Part shown: one piece after another, positions 27,807 through 37,180 of the stretch
Numbering within the stretch: the first letter of the stretch is position 1
How the letters are laid out: every line of letters begins with the position of its first letter
Assembly: GCF_003350405.1 (NCBI RefSeq)
Contig: NZ_QQAW01000005.1
Span: 62,001-126,000, forward strand
Length of the DNA stretch: 64,000 nucleotides
Source: Gluconacetobacter liquefaciens
GTDB taxonomy: Bacteria > Pseudomonadota > Alphaproteobacteria > Acetobacterales > Acetobacteraceae
Direction of reading: 5' to 3'
Notes under the pieces: model-generated
Databases searched by the model: none
What the model was told of the DNA's origin: nothing
What the model saw: the letters and a program-made list of their open reading frames with translations, nothing else
Made by a program: the position numbers and the translations under genes

Positions 27807-27970
27807 GCGGATTCGGCCTCGCGGGGCCGATCTGTGCCGGTTTGTGTTGACAGGCCGGGGTGCGAGGGTGTCTGTGCTTCCCACGCGCGGTCCCGCCCTG
27901 GGAGTGCGCGCAAGCATCGGCCGTCAGGCGTGTCGCGACAAGGGTCGTGGACCAAGCCGGGCAAGTCGTT

Positions 27971-27987
27971 CCGCCGGTGACCGGCGG
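27971..27987 (+). promoter_or_regulatory. 17-bp perfect palindrome in the rpsA leader
   Basis: CCGCCGGT-G-ACCGGCGG is a perfect inverted repeat with a single central base, about 55 bases before the rpsA start. S1 is known in E. coli to repress its own mRNA through a structured leader, so this could be an RNA or DNA control site. The role is an inference. Confidence 0.4.
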
Positions 27988-28042
27988 TGCGCAAGACATC
28001 CGGCCCGCCTGTCGTGCCGGAGACGGGATTTACAGGTACCCC

Positions 28043-29758
28043 ATGGCTTCAGCCACCTTACAGTCTGCCACCGACCATTTCGGCGGTGAAGATTTCGCGA
28101 CCCTGCTGGACGAGACCCTCGGCCGCGACACCGCGTTCGACGGTTCGGTCGTTACCGGCCGCGTCGTGCGCCTGACCGACGAATTCGCCATTGTCGATGT
28201 CGGCCTCAAGAGCGAAGGGCGCGTCGCGCTCAAGGAATTCGGCCCGCCGGGCGTGTCGCCCGACGTGAAGCCGGGTGACGTCATCGAGCTGTTCGTCGAA
28301 CGGTACGAAGACCGTGACGGCTCGATCGTCCTGTCGCGCGAGAAGGCGCGTCGCGAGGAAGCCTGGACGAACCTGGAAAAGGCGTTCGAGAACAACCAGC
28401 GCGTCAACGGCACGATCTATGGCCGCGTCAAGGGTGGCTTCACGGTCGACCTCGGCGGCGCCATGGCCTTCCTGCCGGGCAGCCAGGTCGATATCCGCCC
28501 CGTGCGCGACGTCACCCCGCTGATGGGCGTGCCGCAGCCGTTCCAGATCCTGAAGATGGACCGTGCGCGTGGCAACATCGTCGTCTCGCGCCGTGCGGTG
28601 CTGGAAGAGACGCGTGCCGAGCAGCGCAGCGAGCTGATCCAGGGCCTGAAGGAAGGCATGATCCTCGACGGCGTGGTCAAGAACATCACCGACTACGGTG
28701 CGTTCGTCGACCTGGGCGGCGTGGATGGCCTGCTGCATGTCACCGACATCGCCTGGAAGCGCATCAACCATCCGTCCGAGGCCCTGCAGATCGGCCAGCC
28801 GGTCCGCGTGCAGGTCATCCGCTTCAACCCGGATACGCAGCGCATCTCGCTGGGCATGAAGCAGCTTGAGGCCGATCCGTGGGAGAACGTGGCGATCAAG
28901 TATCCGCCGGGTGCCCGCTATTCCGGCCGCGTCACCAACATCACCGACTACGGCGCGTTCGTCGAGCTGGAGCCGGGCGTCGAAGGTCTGGTGCACGTTT
29001 CCGAAATGTCCTGGACGAAGAAGAACGTCCATCCGGGCAAGATCGTCGCGACCTCGCAGGAAGTCGACGTCATGGTCCTGGACGTGGACAGCGGCAAGCG
29101 TCGTATCTCGCTGGGTCTGAAGCAGGTGCAGCGCAACCCGTGGGAGCAGTTCGCCGAGGAGCACAAGATCGGCTCCACGGTCGAGGGCGAGATCCGCAAC
29201 ATCACCGAGTTCGGCCTGTTCATCGGCCTGTCCGCGGACATCGACGGCATGGTCCACATGTCCGACCTGTCGTGGGATGAGACCGGCGAAGTCGCCATGA
29301 CCCACTACGAGAAGGGTCAGGTCGTCCAGGCGAAGGTGCTGGATGTCGACGTCGAGAAGGAGCGTATCTCGCTCGGCATCAAGCAGCTGCATGAAGACCC
29401 CGCCGCCGACGCGCTGGGCAAGGTGCAGAAGGGCGCGATCGTCACCTGCATCGTGACCGCCGTGCAGTCGAACGGCATCGAGGTGAAGGTTGACGACGTG
29501 CTGACCGGCTTCATCCGTCGCGCCGAACTGGCCCGCGACAAGGCCGAGCAGCGTCCGGAGCGTTTCGCTGTCGGCGAGAAGGTCGATGCGAAGATCGTGT
29601 CGGTCGATCGTGCCGCCCGCAAGCTGGCCCTGACCATCCGCGGCCGCGAGGTCGAGGAAGACAAGCAGGCGATCAACGAGTACGGCTCGTCCGACAGCGG
29701 TGCCTCGCTGGGTGACATCCTGAGCGCCGCGATCCGTCGTCGTAACGCCGACGCCTGA
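28043..29758 (+). CDS. rpsA: 30S ribosomal protein S1
   Basis: S1 binds mRNA and docks it on the 30S subunit. Start at ATG 28043 (MASATLQSATDHFGGEDF). The 571-residue protein holds six S1/OB-fold repeats; repeats 3-5 show the canonical ITDYGAFVDLGGVDGLLHVTD-type motif, with GAFVELEPGVEGLVHVSEMSW and GLFIGLSADIDGMVHMSDLSW. Codon use is strongly biased to GC-ending optimal codons, as expected of a highly expressed gene. A strong terminator follows. Confidence 0.97.
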   Translation: MASATLQSATDHFGGEDFATLLDETLGRDTAFDGSVVTGRVVRLTDEFAIVDVGLKSEGRVALKEFGPPGVSPDVKPGDVIELFVERYEDRDGSIVLSREKARREEAWTNLEKAFENNQRVNGTIYGRVKGGFTVDLGGAMAFLPGSQVDIRPVRDVTPLMGVPQPFQILKMDRARGNIVVSRRAVLEETRAEQRSELIQGLKEGMILDGVVKNITDYGAFVDLGGVDGLLHVTDIAWKRINHPSEALQIGQPVRVQVIRFNPDTQRISLGMKQLEADPWENVAIKYPPGARYSGRVTNITDYGAFVELEPGVEGLVHVSEMSWTKKNVHPGKIVATSQEVDVMVLDVDSGKRRISLGLKQVQRNPWEQFAEEHKIGSTVEGEIRNITEFGLFIGLSADIDGMVHMSDLSWDETGEVAMTHYEKGQVVQAKVLDVDVEKERISLGIKQLHEDPAADALGKVQKGAIVTCIVTAVQSNGIEVKVDDVLTGFIRRAELARDKAEQRPERFAVGEKVDAKIVSVDRAARKLALTIRGREVEEDKQAINEYGSSDSGASLGDILSAAIRRRNADA

Positions 29759-29788
29759 TCGCTCCGTCTCACGGATTGATTACGAAAG

Positions 29789-29819
29789 GGGCGGTGCCGG
29801 AAACGGCACCGCCCTTTTT
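29789..29819 (+). terminator. Rho-independent terminator after rpsA
   Basis: An 11-bp perfect stem GGGCGGTGCCG / CGGCACCGCCC with a GAAA loop is followed by TTTTT. It is preceded by an A-run, so it may also work in reverse. Confidence 0.93.
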
Positions 29820-29923
29820 CTTTGTCCGGCGTCTGGAAGGGGACGCCTGCGGCACGGCTGCAATGTTTTGTCGTGTTGCTGTCTATTGCGGAATGTAACC
29901 GAATCGGTGCAGATCCCACCTGT

Positions 29924-29938
29924 TGAGAATGAGTATCA
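29924..29938 (+). promoter_or_regulatory. Fur box upstream of the TonB-dependent receptor
   Basis: TGAGAATGAGTATCA matches the 7-1-7 Fur consensus TGATAATnATTATCA at all but two of the defined positions, and the two exceptions are placed symmetrically. It lies 12 bases before the first candidate GTG start. Repression by iron-loaded Fur is the expected control. Confidence 0.8.
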
Positions 29939-29950
29939 AACTCGAATGAG

Positions 29951-32428
29951 GTGGTGGTGAAGATCTCGGCCCGGCGGACGATCCGTTCCGCATTTCTGTT
30001 TTCGTCGATATTGTCGTCGTTGTTCTGGATTGTACCGTCATGCGCCGCCGCAGCGCCCGACAGGAGCGACCAGGACCCGAAGGTTGTGCAGCGGCAAAAG
30101 GCGGCTGGCGACGCGACGGCCAAGGGGAATGCGAGCCGGGGGAGTGTGGCTCCGGCTGATGTGACCGATGGCCGGGAGAGTGGCGACAAGGGAGCCGGGG
30201 GCGGGAACGCTGCCGCCAAGCATGTGGCTGCGCGCACTTTGCCGCCCAAGCCGGCGGTGACCGGGGAACATATCGAAGTGCGCTCCCGCCGGGCGGAGCG
30301 GGGCAGCTACACGGCGTCGGAAGCGAGTGCTTCCACCGGTCTGTCGCTGAGTCTGCGCGAGACGCCGCAGACTGTGACGGTGTTGACCCGCCAGTTGATG
30401 GACGACCAGCAGATCAACACGTTGGACGACGTGCTGACCATGACGCCGGGCGTGACGTCCTATGCCAACGACAATGCGGGACGTACCACCTATCGCGCGC
30501 GTGGCTTCGACATCACGAACTACAAGATCGACGGCATGCAGATCGACGGGAGCACGAGCTTTGCCGGGGTCGGTTCGTCGATGAACATGGATCTGTACGA
30601 GAACGTGCAGATCGTGCGGGGGGCCAACGGGCTGCTGGGCGGGACGGGCGACCCGTCGGCGACGATCTATCTGCAACGCAAGCGGGCGGGCCGGACGTTC
30701 GGCGTGAACGGGTTGCTGCGTCTGGGGAACTGGAACGAGCGCCGCGTGATGGCCGACGTGAACACGCCGCTGAACAGGTCGGGTTCGATCCGTAGCCGCT
30801 ATGTCTTCAGCTGGGACGATACCGACACGTTCCGCGAGCGCGAGCATGTCAACCGGATCGGCGCGCTGGCCAGCTTCGCGGCCGACCTGTCATCGCGAGA
30901 TGTGCTGAATTTCGGCTTCCAGTACGAGCGGACACGCAATGACGGCGCATCGTGGGGGACGAACGTGCCGATCTGGTATGCCGACGGCACCCCGACCCAT
31001 CTGTCGCGCAAGACCAATCCGGTGGCGAACTGGAGCCAGGCCACCCGCGACATGTATACGGCCTTCATCAACTACGATCATGATTTTTCCGGTGGCTGGC
31101 ATCTGATGGCGGGCTACATGCGCACGCAGGGCGGGTCGCTGAGCGATCTCGGCGTGGCGAAGATCAACAATGCCGCGCGCAATGTCGGCGGGTTCGCCGG
31201 GTTCTGGAACCAGGATGGCACCGGCGGATATCTGAACGCGCTGCACGCCGATTATGCCGACGCCCGCGACAATGCCGACGTCCATATTTCCGGCCCGCTG
31301 CATATCCTGGGTCGCGAGCATCAACTGATGTTCGGTTTCAACGGTTATAATGACGAACTGACGCAATATACGTTCAGCAAGGCGCTGGGGAACTGCGCCA
31401 TCGCCGGTGTCGCGCCATGGTCGGGTTGCCAGTATCGCGCGGCGGGACTTCCGATCGCGAACTGGCAGACGTGGGATGGTTCCTATCCGGGTTTCTCGAC
31501 GCATCGCACCCGCGCGCGGGAGGTCGATGTGAGCCGGAATTACGGGGCCTATGTCTCCGGCCGGTTTATCCTGGCGAAGGGGCTGTCGCTGATCCTTGGC
31601 GGGCGCATCAGCACCTATGAGGCCTATAGCGACCTTTATAACGTGGCCAACCGCTACACCAAGATGGCGGGCGGCGCGCGGCAGAACGCGGTGCTGACGC
31701 CTTATGCCGGCATGGTCTATGATTTTACGAAGACCATGTCTGTCTATGGCAGCTATACCAATGTCTTTACGCCGCAATCGAACCTGCGCGACGCGGACAA
31801 CCGTCCGTTGGACCCGGTGATGGGCAAGAGCTACGAGACGGGCCTGAAGGGGGCGTTCTTCGGCCGGCGGTTGAATACATCGCTGGCGTTCTACCTCAAC
31901 AGGCAGAGCAATGTCGCGCAGGCGACCGGGGCCGTGAACGAGACCACCGGCAATGCGATCTATACCGCCATGAGCGGCGTGAAGTCGGAAGGCATTGATT
32001 TCGATGCGTCGGGCGAGGTGCTGCCGGGCTGGAGCGTCTTCTTCGGCTACAGCTATCTGCAGACCAAGGGGTTGAGCTATCAGCAGGACCCGCATCATCT
32101 GGTGCGGCTGACGACCAGCTACACCTTTCCCGGCGTGTTGCATCGCCTGACGGTGGGGGGAGGGATTTCGAGCCAGACCCATACCGACTGGACGACCAAT
32201 CCGGGCCGGCCGCTGGGTGGCGGGCGCTATGACAGTTCCAACATCAAGGTCAACGGCTATACGCTCATCAACCTGATGGCACGCTATCGGTTGACCAACT
32301 GGCTGGATATTGCCGGAAATATCACGAACCTGACCGACAAGACCTATGTGCGGCAGGCCGGTTTCTATGACGGCCAGATCTTCGGCGAGCCCCGGACGTT
32401 CAATTTCACGATCCGCGGCCGCTACTGA
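29951..32428 (+). CDS. TonB-dependent siderophore receptor
   Basis: Outer membrane gated channel for a ferric siderophore, driven by TonB-ExbB-ExbD. Three consecutive GTG codons (29951, 29954, 29957) are possible starts. A hydrophobic signal peptide ends near SCAAAAP. Residues about 37-100 are an unusual low-complexity linker rich in Lys, Ala and Gly. The plug domain begins about 115 (LRETPQTVTVLTRQLMDD) and shows TPGVTSYANDN and RGFDITNYKIDGM; the barrel ends with FTIRGRY, an aromatic C-terminal residue as barrel-assembly requires. The LRETPQTVTV and NVQIVRGANGLLGGTGDPSA motifs are typical of FpvA/FhuE-type ferrisiderophore receptors. There is no N-terminal signalling (STN) domain. Confidence 0.93.
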   Translation: MVVKISARRTIRSAFLFSSILSSLFWIVPSCAAAAPDRSDQDPKVVQRQKAAGDATAKGNASRGSVAPADVTDGRESGDKGAGGGNAAAKHVAARTLPPKPAVTGEHIEVRSRRAERGSYTASEASASTGLSLSLRETPQTVTVLTRQLMDDQQINTLDDVLTMTPGVTSYANDNAGRTTYRARGFDITNYKIDGMQIDGSTSFAGVGSSMNMDLYENVQIVRGANGLLGGTGDPSATIYLQRKRAGRTFGVNGLLRLGNWNERRVMADVNTPLNRSGSIRSRYVFSWDDTDTFREREHVNRIGALASFAADLSSRDVLNFGFQYERTRNDGASWGTNVPIWYADGTPTHLSRKTNPVANWSQATRDMYTAFINYDHDFSGGWHLMAGYMRTQGGSLSDLGVAKINNAARNVGGFAGFWNQDGTGGYLNALHADYADARDNADVHISGPLHILGREHQLMFGFNGYNDELTQYTFSKALGNCAIAGVAPWSGCQYRAAGLPIANWQTWDGSYPGFSTHRTRAREVDVSRNYGAYVSGRFILAKGLSLILGGRISTYEAYSDLYNVANRYTKMAGGARQNAVLTPYAGMVYDFTKTMSVYGSYTNVFTPQSNLRDADNRPLDPVMGKSYETGLKGAFFGRRLNTSLAFYLNRQSNVAQATGAVNETTGNAIYTAMSGVKSEGIDFDASGEVLPGWSVFFGYSYLQTKGLSYQQDPHHLVRLTTSYTFPGVLHRLTVGGGISSQTHTDWTTNPGRPLGGGRYDSSNIKVNGYTLINLMARYRLTNWLDIAGNITNLTDKTYVRQAGFYDGQIFGEPRTFNFTIRGRY

Positions 32429-32436
32429 AGGTGGTT

Positions 32437-32464
32437 GGCGGTGCCTGATCGCTCAGGCACCGCC
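32437..32464. terminator. Shared hairpin between convergent genes
   Basis: A perfect 12-bp stem GGCGGTGCCTGA / TCAGGCACCGCC with a 4-base loop lies between the stops of the receptor gene and the M16 protease gene. No T-run follows, but its position and strength suggest transcription end for both strands. Confidence 0.65.
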
Positions 32465-32475
32465 ATATGTGCCTG

Positions 32476-35172
32476 TCAGGGCGCGGGGGCCGGGCCCTTG
32501 ACGATTTCCGCCATGTCGTGCGGGCGCACCCAGGTGCGGAAGGCACTCTGCACGGCGGCGGCGGTCATGTCGTAATAGGCGTGGGCCGCGCGGTCGGGCG
32601 TGTCCAGCGGCAGGCCCAGTTCGATCAGGTGCAGATCCTGCGCAGCGATCGAATCCAGGCTGGCGCGGGCCAGCGGCAGGCCGCGTAGCAGAGAGGCCTT
32701 GGCCAGCGTCAGCTCGGCATCGGTTACCTTCTGGTCCTGCATCGTCTGGAGATCGTGCAGGGCGGCATCGCGGGCACGACCCACCTTGTCAGGGTCGGCA
32801 CCGAAGCTGATGCTGTAGCCGCCGCGATGGCGCGCCCAGGAGAAATTGCTGCTGACGGAATAGACGTACCCTGTGCGCACCCGCAGGTCGCGATAGAGGC
32901 GTGACGAGAAGCCATCCCCCAGGATCTCGTTGCCGACCGTCAGCGCGAAATGGTCCGGGTGGGCGGCGGTCAGCCCCAGGCTCTCGGCAAGGATCGCGGA
33001 ATCCTGCACGCTGGTGCGGTCGGGCACCTGGGTGCGGGAGGCCCGGCTGTCGGGGCGCGGGGGCAGGTCGACCGAGGGCGTCGGGCTGGTGGGCCGGGCC
33101 CAGGCGCCGAAGGTGCGGCCGATCACGTCATGGGCCTGCTCGGGGGTCACGTCACCGACCACGACGATGGTGGTCAGGTCGGGGCGATAGGCGCTGGCGT
33201 AAAAGGCCTGCACGTCGGCCTGTTTCAGCGTCATGATCTTCTGCGGATCGGGCTGGCGCAGCGTGGGGTCGCCGGCCGGCGAGACCGCCGCCTTCACCGC
33301 GCGGCCGAACAGGTAGTTCGGCGAGGTCAGCAGCCCGGCATAGGATTGGGCCGTCTGCATGCGCACCACCTGGAACGCACGGTCGGGCAGGGCCGGGTGC
33401 ATTTCGTTATCGGCCAGCAGGCGTGTCGCCTTTTCGAAATCGGGTGTCAGTACCGATACGCTGAAGCCGGAGCCGGCGCTTTCGGTGGCGGCGATGTCGT
33501 CCAGCGCCTTCTGGAAGGCCAGCCGGTCCAGAGACTGGCTACCATAGCTGAACAGACCCTCGGTGATGGCGGCGATGCCGTCCTGGCCTTTCGGTTCCTG
33601 CATGTTCGCGTTCTGGCGGATCTGGCCGTAGACCGAGACGGTGTGGCTGACATGCGCCGGATGGACGATCAGCCTCAGCCCGTTGGCATAGGTAAAGACG
33701 CTGGGCAGCCCGACCGGCGGCGGCAGGTTGACGGTTGAGAGGGCATCATGCGCCCAGTCGGGCAGGGGAACCGGGTGGTCGGGCGGAGTGGCGAAGGATT
33801 CGGAGCCTCCAAACCCCTTGCCGGCGACCGGATGGCCGGAATCTTCAGGTGTCAGCAGGGCGGTGACCGCCTGATGCGGATCGAGAATCTGTTTGGCCAG
33901 CCGATTGACGTCCTCCACCGTAACCGCCTTCAGTGCGGTACCCAGCGCATCCGGCGAGTCCAGCCCCATCACAGCAAGAGCCTGCGACCAGGTTTCTGCC
34001 AGGCCGCTGATGCTGTTGGCCGAGAAGCCGAGCTGCGCCAGTTCCTTGCGGCGTGCGGCCTCGACCAGATCGGGGGGCACGCCCTTGTCGCGGATGGCGG
34101 CGATGATGCCGTTGATTTCCGCCAGCAGAGGGGTGGGGTCCTGGGTGCGGGGATAGGCCGCCACCGCGATGCCGATGCCGGCATTGGCCTTGGGCGCGAA
34201 TTCGAAGCCGGCGAACAGCGCCTTGCCGGAAGGCACCAGATCGTACAGCGCGCCGCGCTGGCTGGTCAGCACATCGGCCAGGATCTGCGCGGTGGCATAA
34301 TCTTTCGACCGCAGGCCGGGCATGCGCCAGGCGACGGTGGCCAGCCCGACCGGATAATCGGTGGGGAAATGCAGCGTCTGCCCCGTGACCGGCCCCGGCT
34401 GCACGGGCGAACGCTCGGGCAGCGTGCGGCGCGGGATGTCGCCGAAAATCGCTTTCACGCGCTCGATCGCGTGGTCCGGGTCCACGTCGCCGGCAATGAC
34501 GAGGATGGCGTTGTTGGGGGCGTACCATGCATCGTAGAAGCGGCGCAGCAGGGCGGCATCGGTCTTGTCGAAGGAGGGGCGGGTGCCCAGCGCGTCATGC
34601 TCGTAGGGCGTGCCGGCGAACAGGATGGATTGCAGGCGGGTCAGATACTGGTAGCTGGGGCTGGACAGGTCGCGGGCCACCTCCTGCTCGATCGCGCCGC
34701 GCTCTTTCTCCCAGTCGGCATCGGCCAGCGTCAGCCCGCGCATGCGCAGCGCCTCGATGCGCAGCATCACGTCCAGATCTTCCGCCGGGGCAGTATAGAA
34801 ATACTGGGTGACGTTCTCGGTCGTATCGGCGTTGTAGCTGCCGCCCAGTCGTGCGCCGATGGCGGAAAGCTGGTCCTTGTCCAGCCCGGCACTGCCGCGG
34901 AACATCATGTGTTCCAGCGCGTGGGCGGTGCCGGGAAAGCCCTTCGGAGCTTCGCTGGAGCCGACCAGATAATTGACCTCGGTCGTCACCACCGGGGCCA
35001 GGCGGTCGCGTACCACCACAACGCGCAGCCCGTTCGGCAGGGTGGCGCGCACGGCATTGTCAGCCACGGTCGCGGCCGGTGCCGCCACCTCGGCGCGGGC
35101 GCCCTGTGACACGGGAATGGCCAGAAGGGCAAGGGAAAGGCTTAATGCGGTGGTGGTCAGTCGCGCTGTCAT
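32476..35172 (-). CDS. M16 family zinc protease (two-domain, periplasmic)
   Basis: Start at ATG 35172 (MTARLTTTALSLSLALLAIPVSQG), which gives a Sec signal peptide ending near GARA; the open frame continues about 890 bases upstream without coding character. The 898-residue protein has the inverted zinc motif HALEH at residues 84-88, with the third ligand Glu downstream in EKERGAIEQEV. A second M16 domain (from about 475) lacks HxxEH and is the usual inactive half. Such pitrilysin-like proteases cut peptides in the periplasm. It is convergent with the TonB receptor and divergent from the serine hydrolase gene. Confidence 0.93.
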   Translation of the reverse strand: MTARLTTTALSLSLALLAIPVSQGARAEVAAPAATVADNAVRATLPNGLRVVVVRDRLAPVVTTEVNYLVGSSEAPKGFPGTAHALEHMMFRGSAGLDKDQLSAIGARLGGSYNADTTENVTQYFYTAPAEDLDVMLRIEALRMRGLTLADADWEKERGAIEQEVARDLSSPSYQYLTRLQSILFAGTPYEHDALGTRPSFDKTDAALLRRFYDAWYAPNNAILVIAGDVDPDHAIERVKAIFGDIPRRTLPERSPVQPGPVTGQTLHFPTDYPVGLATVAWRMPGLRSKDYATAQILADVLTSQRGALYDLVPSGKALFAGFEFAPKANAGIGIAVAAYPRTQDPTPLLAEINGIIAAIRDKGVPPDLVEAARRKELAQLGFSANSISGLAETWSQALAVMGLDSPDALGTALKAVTVEDVNRLAKQILDPHQAVTALLTPEDSGHPVAGKGFGGSESFATPPDHPVPLPDWAHDALSTVNLPPPVGLPSVFTYANGLRLIVHPAHVSHTVSVYGQIRQNANMQEPKGQDGIAAITEGLFSYGSQSLDRLAFQKALDDIAATESAGSGFSVSVLTPDFEKATRLLADNEMHPALPDRAFQVVRMQTAQSYAGLLTSPNYLFGRAVKAAVSPAGDPTLRQPDPQKIMTLKQADVQAFYASAYRPDLTTIVVVGDVTPEQAHDVIGRTFGAWARPTSPTPSVDLPPRPDSRASRTQVPDRTSVQDSAILAESLGLTAAHPDHFALTVGNEILGDGFSSRLYRDLRVRTGYVYSVSSNFSWARHRGGYSISFGADPDKVGRARDAALHDLQTMQDQKVTDAELTLAKASLLRGLPLARASLDSIAAQDLHLIELGLPLDTPDRAAHAYYDMTAAAVQSAFRTWVRPHDMAEIVKGPAPAP

Positions 35173-35277
35173 GATTCGTGGGTGCTCCTGCTGATGCAGA
35201 CAGCGTAGACGCGAGGCGCCAGGGTGAAAACCGGGGGGCGGCCATGCAGGGGAATGCGACGGAAAAGGGAGGATACG

Positions 35278-36450
35278 ATGAGCGAAGCCATGCCGGTTGC
35301 AGGAATGGACGAGCGGGTCGGTCAGGTGATGGACGCGGCTGTGGCGCGCGGACGGCTGGTAGGCGCCACGGTACTGGTGTCTGTGGATGGCAAAACGGTC
35401 GTGCGCCGTGCCGCCGGACTGGCGGATCGCGAGGCGGACGAGCCCATGCGGCCGGATACGCTGGTGCGGCTGGCGTCGCTGACCAAGCCGGTGGTGACGG
35501 CCGTGGCCCTGGCGCTCGCCGAACGGGGCGTGCTGTCGCTGGACGATGTGGTGACGCGCTTCCTGCCCGATTTTCGCCCCGCCTGTGCCGACGGATCGGT
35601 GCCGACGATCACGCTGCGGCATCTGCTGACGCATACGGCCGGCCTCTCTTACAGCTTTGCCTTCCCTCGTGACGACAATCCCTACGCAAAGGCAGGAATC
35701 TCCGACGGCATTGCCGAACCGGGTATGGCGTTGGACGAGAATCTGGCTCGTCTGGCCTCGGTGCCGCTGCTGTTCGCGCCCGGCGAAGGCTGGGCCTACT
35801 CGCTGGCGCTGGATGTAATGGGCGGTGTGCTTGAACGTGCGGGTGATGCCGCGCTGCCGGATCTGGTGCAGCGGTATGTCGGCGCGAAGCTGGGTTGGAG
35901 GCATACCGGGTTCGCCGTGCCCGACCCCTCCTTGCTCTGCCCGCCTTATGCCGATGGCCGGCCGGCTCCGGTGGCGATGGGCGCGCGTTATGTGATGCCG
36001 CGCCAGTTGGGCGGCGGCAAGGTCAGCGAAATCGTGTTCGCGCCCGATCGGGTGCTGGACCAAGACTCCTATCCGTCGGGCGGGGCCGGGATGGTCGGCA
36101 CGGCCGAGGAATTCCTGTTGTTTGTCGAGGCGCTGCGCAGCGGCGGTGGCCCGATCCTGTCACCGGACAGTGCCGCGCTGTTCGGGCGGAATGCCATCGG
36201 CGATCTGTCGATGGGGCCGATGAATGCCGGCATGGGCTTCGCGATCGGTGCGGCGGTGGTCGAAGACCCGGCGCGGGCACGGACCCCGGTTTCGCGGGGC
36301 GGCTTCACCTGGGGAGGAGTCTACGGCCATCAATGGATTGCCGATCCAGCGCGCGGCGTGTCGATCGTGATGATCAGCAACACCGCGCTGGCGGGGATGG
36401 CGGGCGCCTATCCCGACGCGGTGCGGGATGCGGTCTACGGCGCTGGCTAG
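35278..36450 (+). CDS. Serine hydrolase of the beta-lactamase (class C-like) family
   Basis: Start at ATG 35278 after GGAGG. The SxxK motif is SLTK at residues 67-70 (RLASLTKPVV), the YxN equivalent is YSL in GEGWAYSLALDV, and HLLTHTAGLSYSF is the block typical of esterase EstB-like members. No signal peptide is visible, so the 390-residue protein is probably cytosolic and more likely an esterase or D-aminopeptidase than a beta-lactamase. FTWGGVYGHQWIADP takes the place of the KTG region. The substrate cannot be told. Confidence 0.9.
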   Translation: MSEAMPVAGMDERVGQVMDAAVARGRLVGATVLVSVDGKTVVRRAAGLADREADEPMRPDTLVRLASLTKPVVTAVALALAERGVLSLDDVVTRFLPDFRPACADGSVPTITLRHLLTHTAGLSYSFAFPRDDNPYAKAGISDGIAEPGMALDENLARLASVPLLFAPGEGWAYSLALDVMGGVLERAGDAALPDLVQRYVGAKLGWRHTGFAVPDPSLLCPPYADGRPAPVAMGARYVMPRQLGGGKVSEIVFAPDRVLDQDSYPSGGAGMVGTAEEFLLFVEALRSGGGPILSPDSAALFGRNAIGDLSMGPMNAGMGFAIGAAVVEDPARARTPVSRGGFTWGGVYGHQWIADPARGVSIVMISNTALAGMAGAYPDAVRDAVYGAG

Positions 36451-36456
36451 ATCGGG

Positions 36457-37006
36457 CTACGGGGTGGCCTGACCTTTCCATGCGCTCATGGCCTCCCGAT
36501 AGTTCCGCGAGTTCTGCAACCGCTGCATGTAGGTGATGGGACGCCGGCTGGTGAGGGGCAGGGTCTGATGCATCAGGCTGCCTCGCATGCCGCAATAGGA
36601 TTTGCATGTATTTTCGGCGTCTTCGATCAGCAGGTTCGGGCCGTGATGCGACAGACTTAACGTGCAATGCGGCAGGGTCTCCAACGGCGGCGGATTGGGA
36701 TCGTGATAGACGATATGCGCCCCTTCGGCCCGGCCGACGCCCCAGATATCGCAGCTATGGCCGTTATAGAATTGTAGCGAGACCCGGATATACGCGGCCT
36801 GCTCGCTGACCGGGACGATTTCGACGACATCGTCGCTCCAATAGTCCTCGCCGCTGACCATGCCATTGCGAAAATGGGTGCTGTAGCGTCCTGCGAAGGA
36901 CTGGACCGTCGTTTCGGGAGGGGGGGGCGGCGTGAACCGCCGCAGGAAGAACGATGATCAGGCCGATGGTCGCAAGCATGAAACGGAGGCCGGTTCTGGT
37001 CTTCAT
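36457..37006 (-). pseudogene. Secreted cysteine-containing protein split by a frameshift in a G8/C8 run
   Basis: A start at 37006 after CAGGAG gives MKTRTGLRFMLATIGLIIVLPAAVHAAPP, a textbook signal peptide, but the frame then leaves the coding track. The remaining protein continues in the next frame from PPPPETTVQSFAGRYST through GEDYWSDDVVEIVPV to WKGQATP. The switch falls exactly at a run of eight G on the plus strand (36920-36927). With seven, a single 182-codon ORF would run from 37006 to 36457. The mature part contains NGHSCDIWGVG, HCTLSLS and CKSYCGMRG, i.e. several cysteines probably in disulfides. It is either a phase-variable gene, a recent mutation or a base-count error. The family is not recognised. 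Confidence 0.75.
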
Positions 37007-37126
37007 CGTTTCGTCTCCTGCATTGGATGTGGCGAGTGTATCGGGCGAATGGCTGCCGTCCAGCGCGCGCCGGCAACGGGCAGGCACTATGCATCGCGGG
37101 GGAAGGTGCCATACGCGGAATGGAGA

Positions 37127-37153
37127 TGAGAATGCTATTGCGAACTATTATCA
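37127..37153 (+). promoter_or_regulatory. Probable Fur site upstream of the Bfd-like gene
   Basis: TGCGAACTATTATCA (37139-37153) fits the Fur consensus half sites at about 11 of 14 defined positions, and GAGAATG just before it (37128-37134) adds another hexamer-like unit. It ends 27 bases before the start codon. The neighbouring gene is of a kind commonly repressed by Fur. Confidence 0.6.
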
Positions 37154-37180
37154 ATCGTGCTTGAAAGGGCAGGCACGGAG

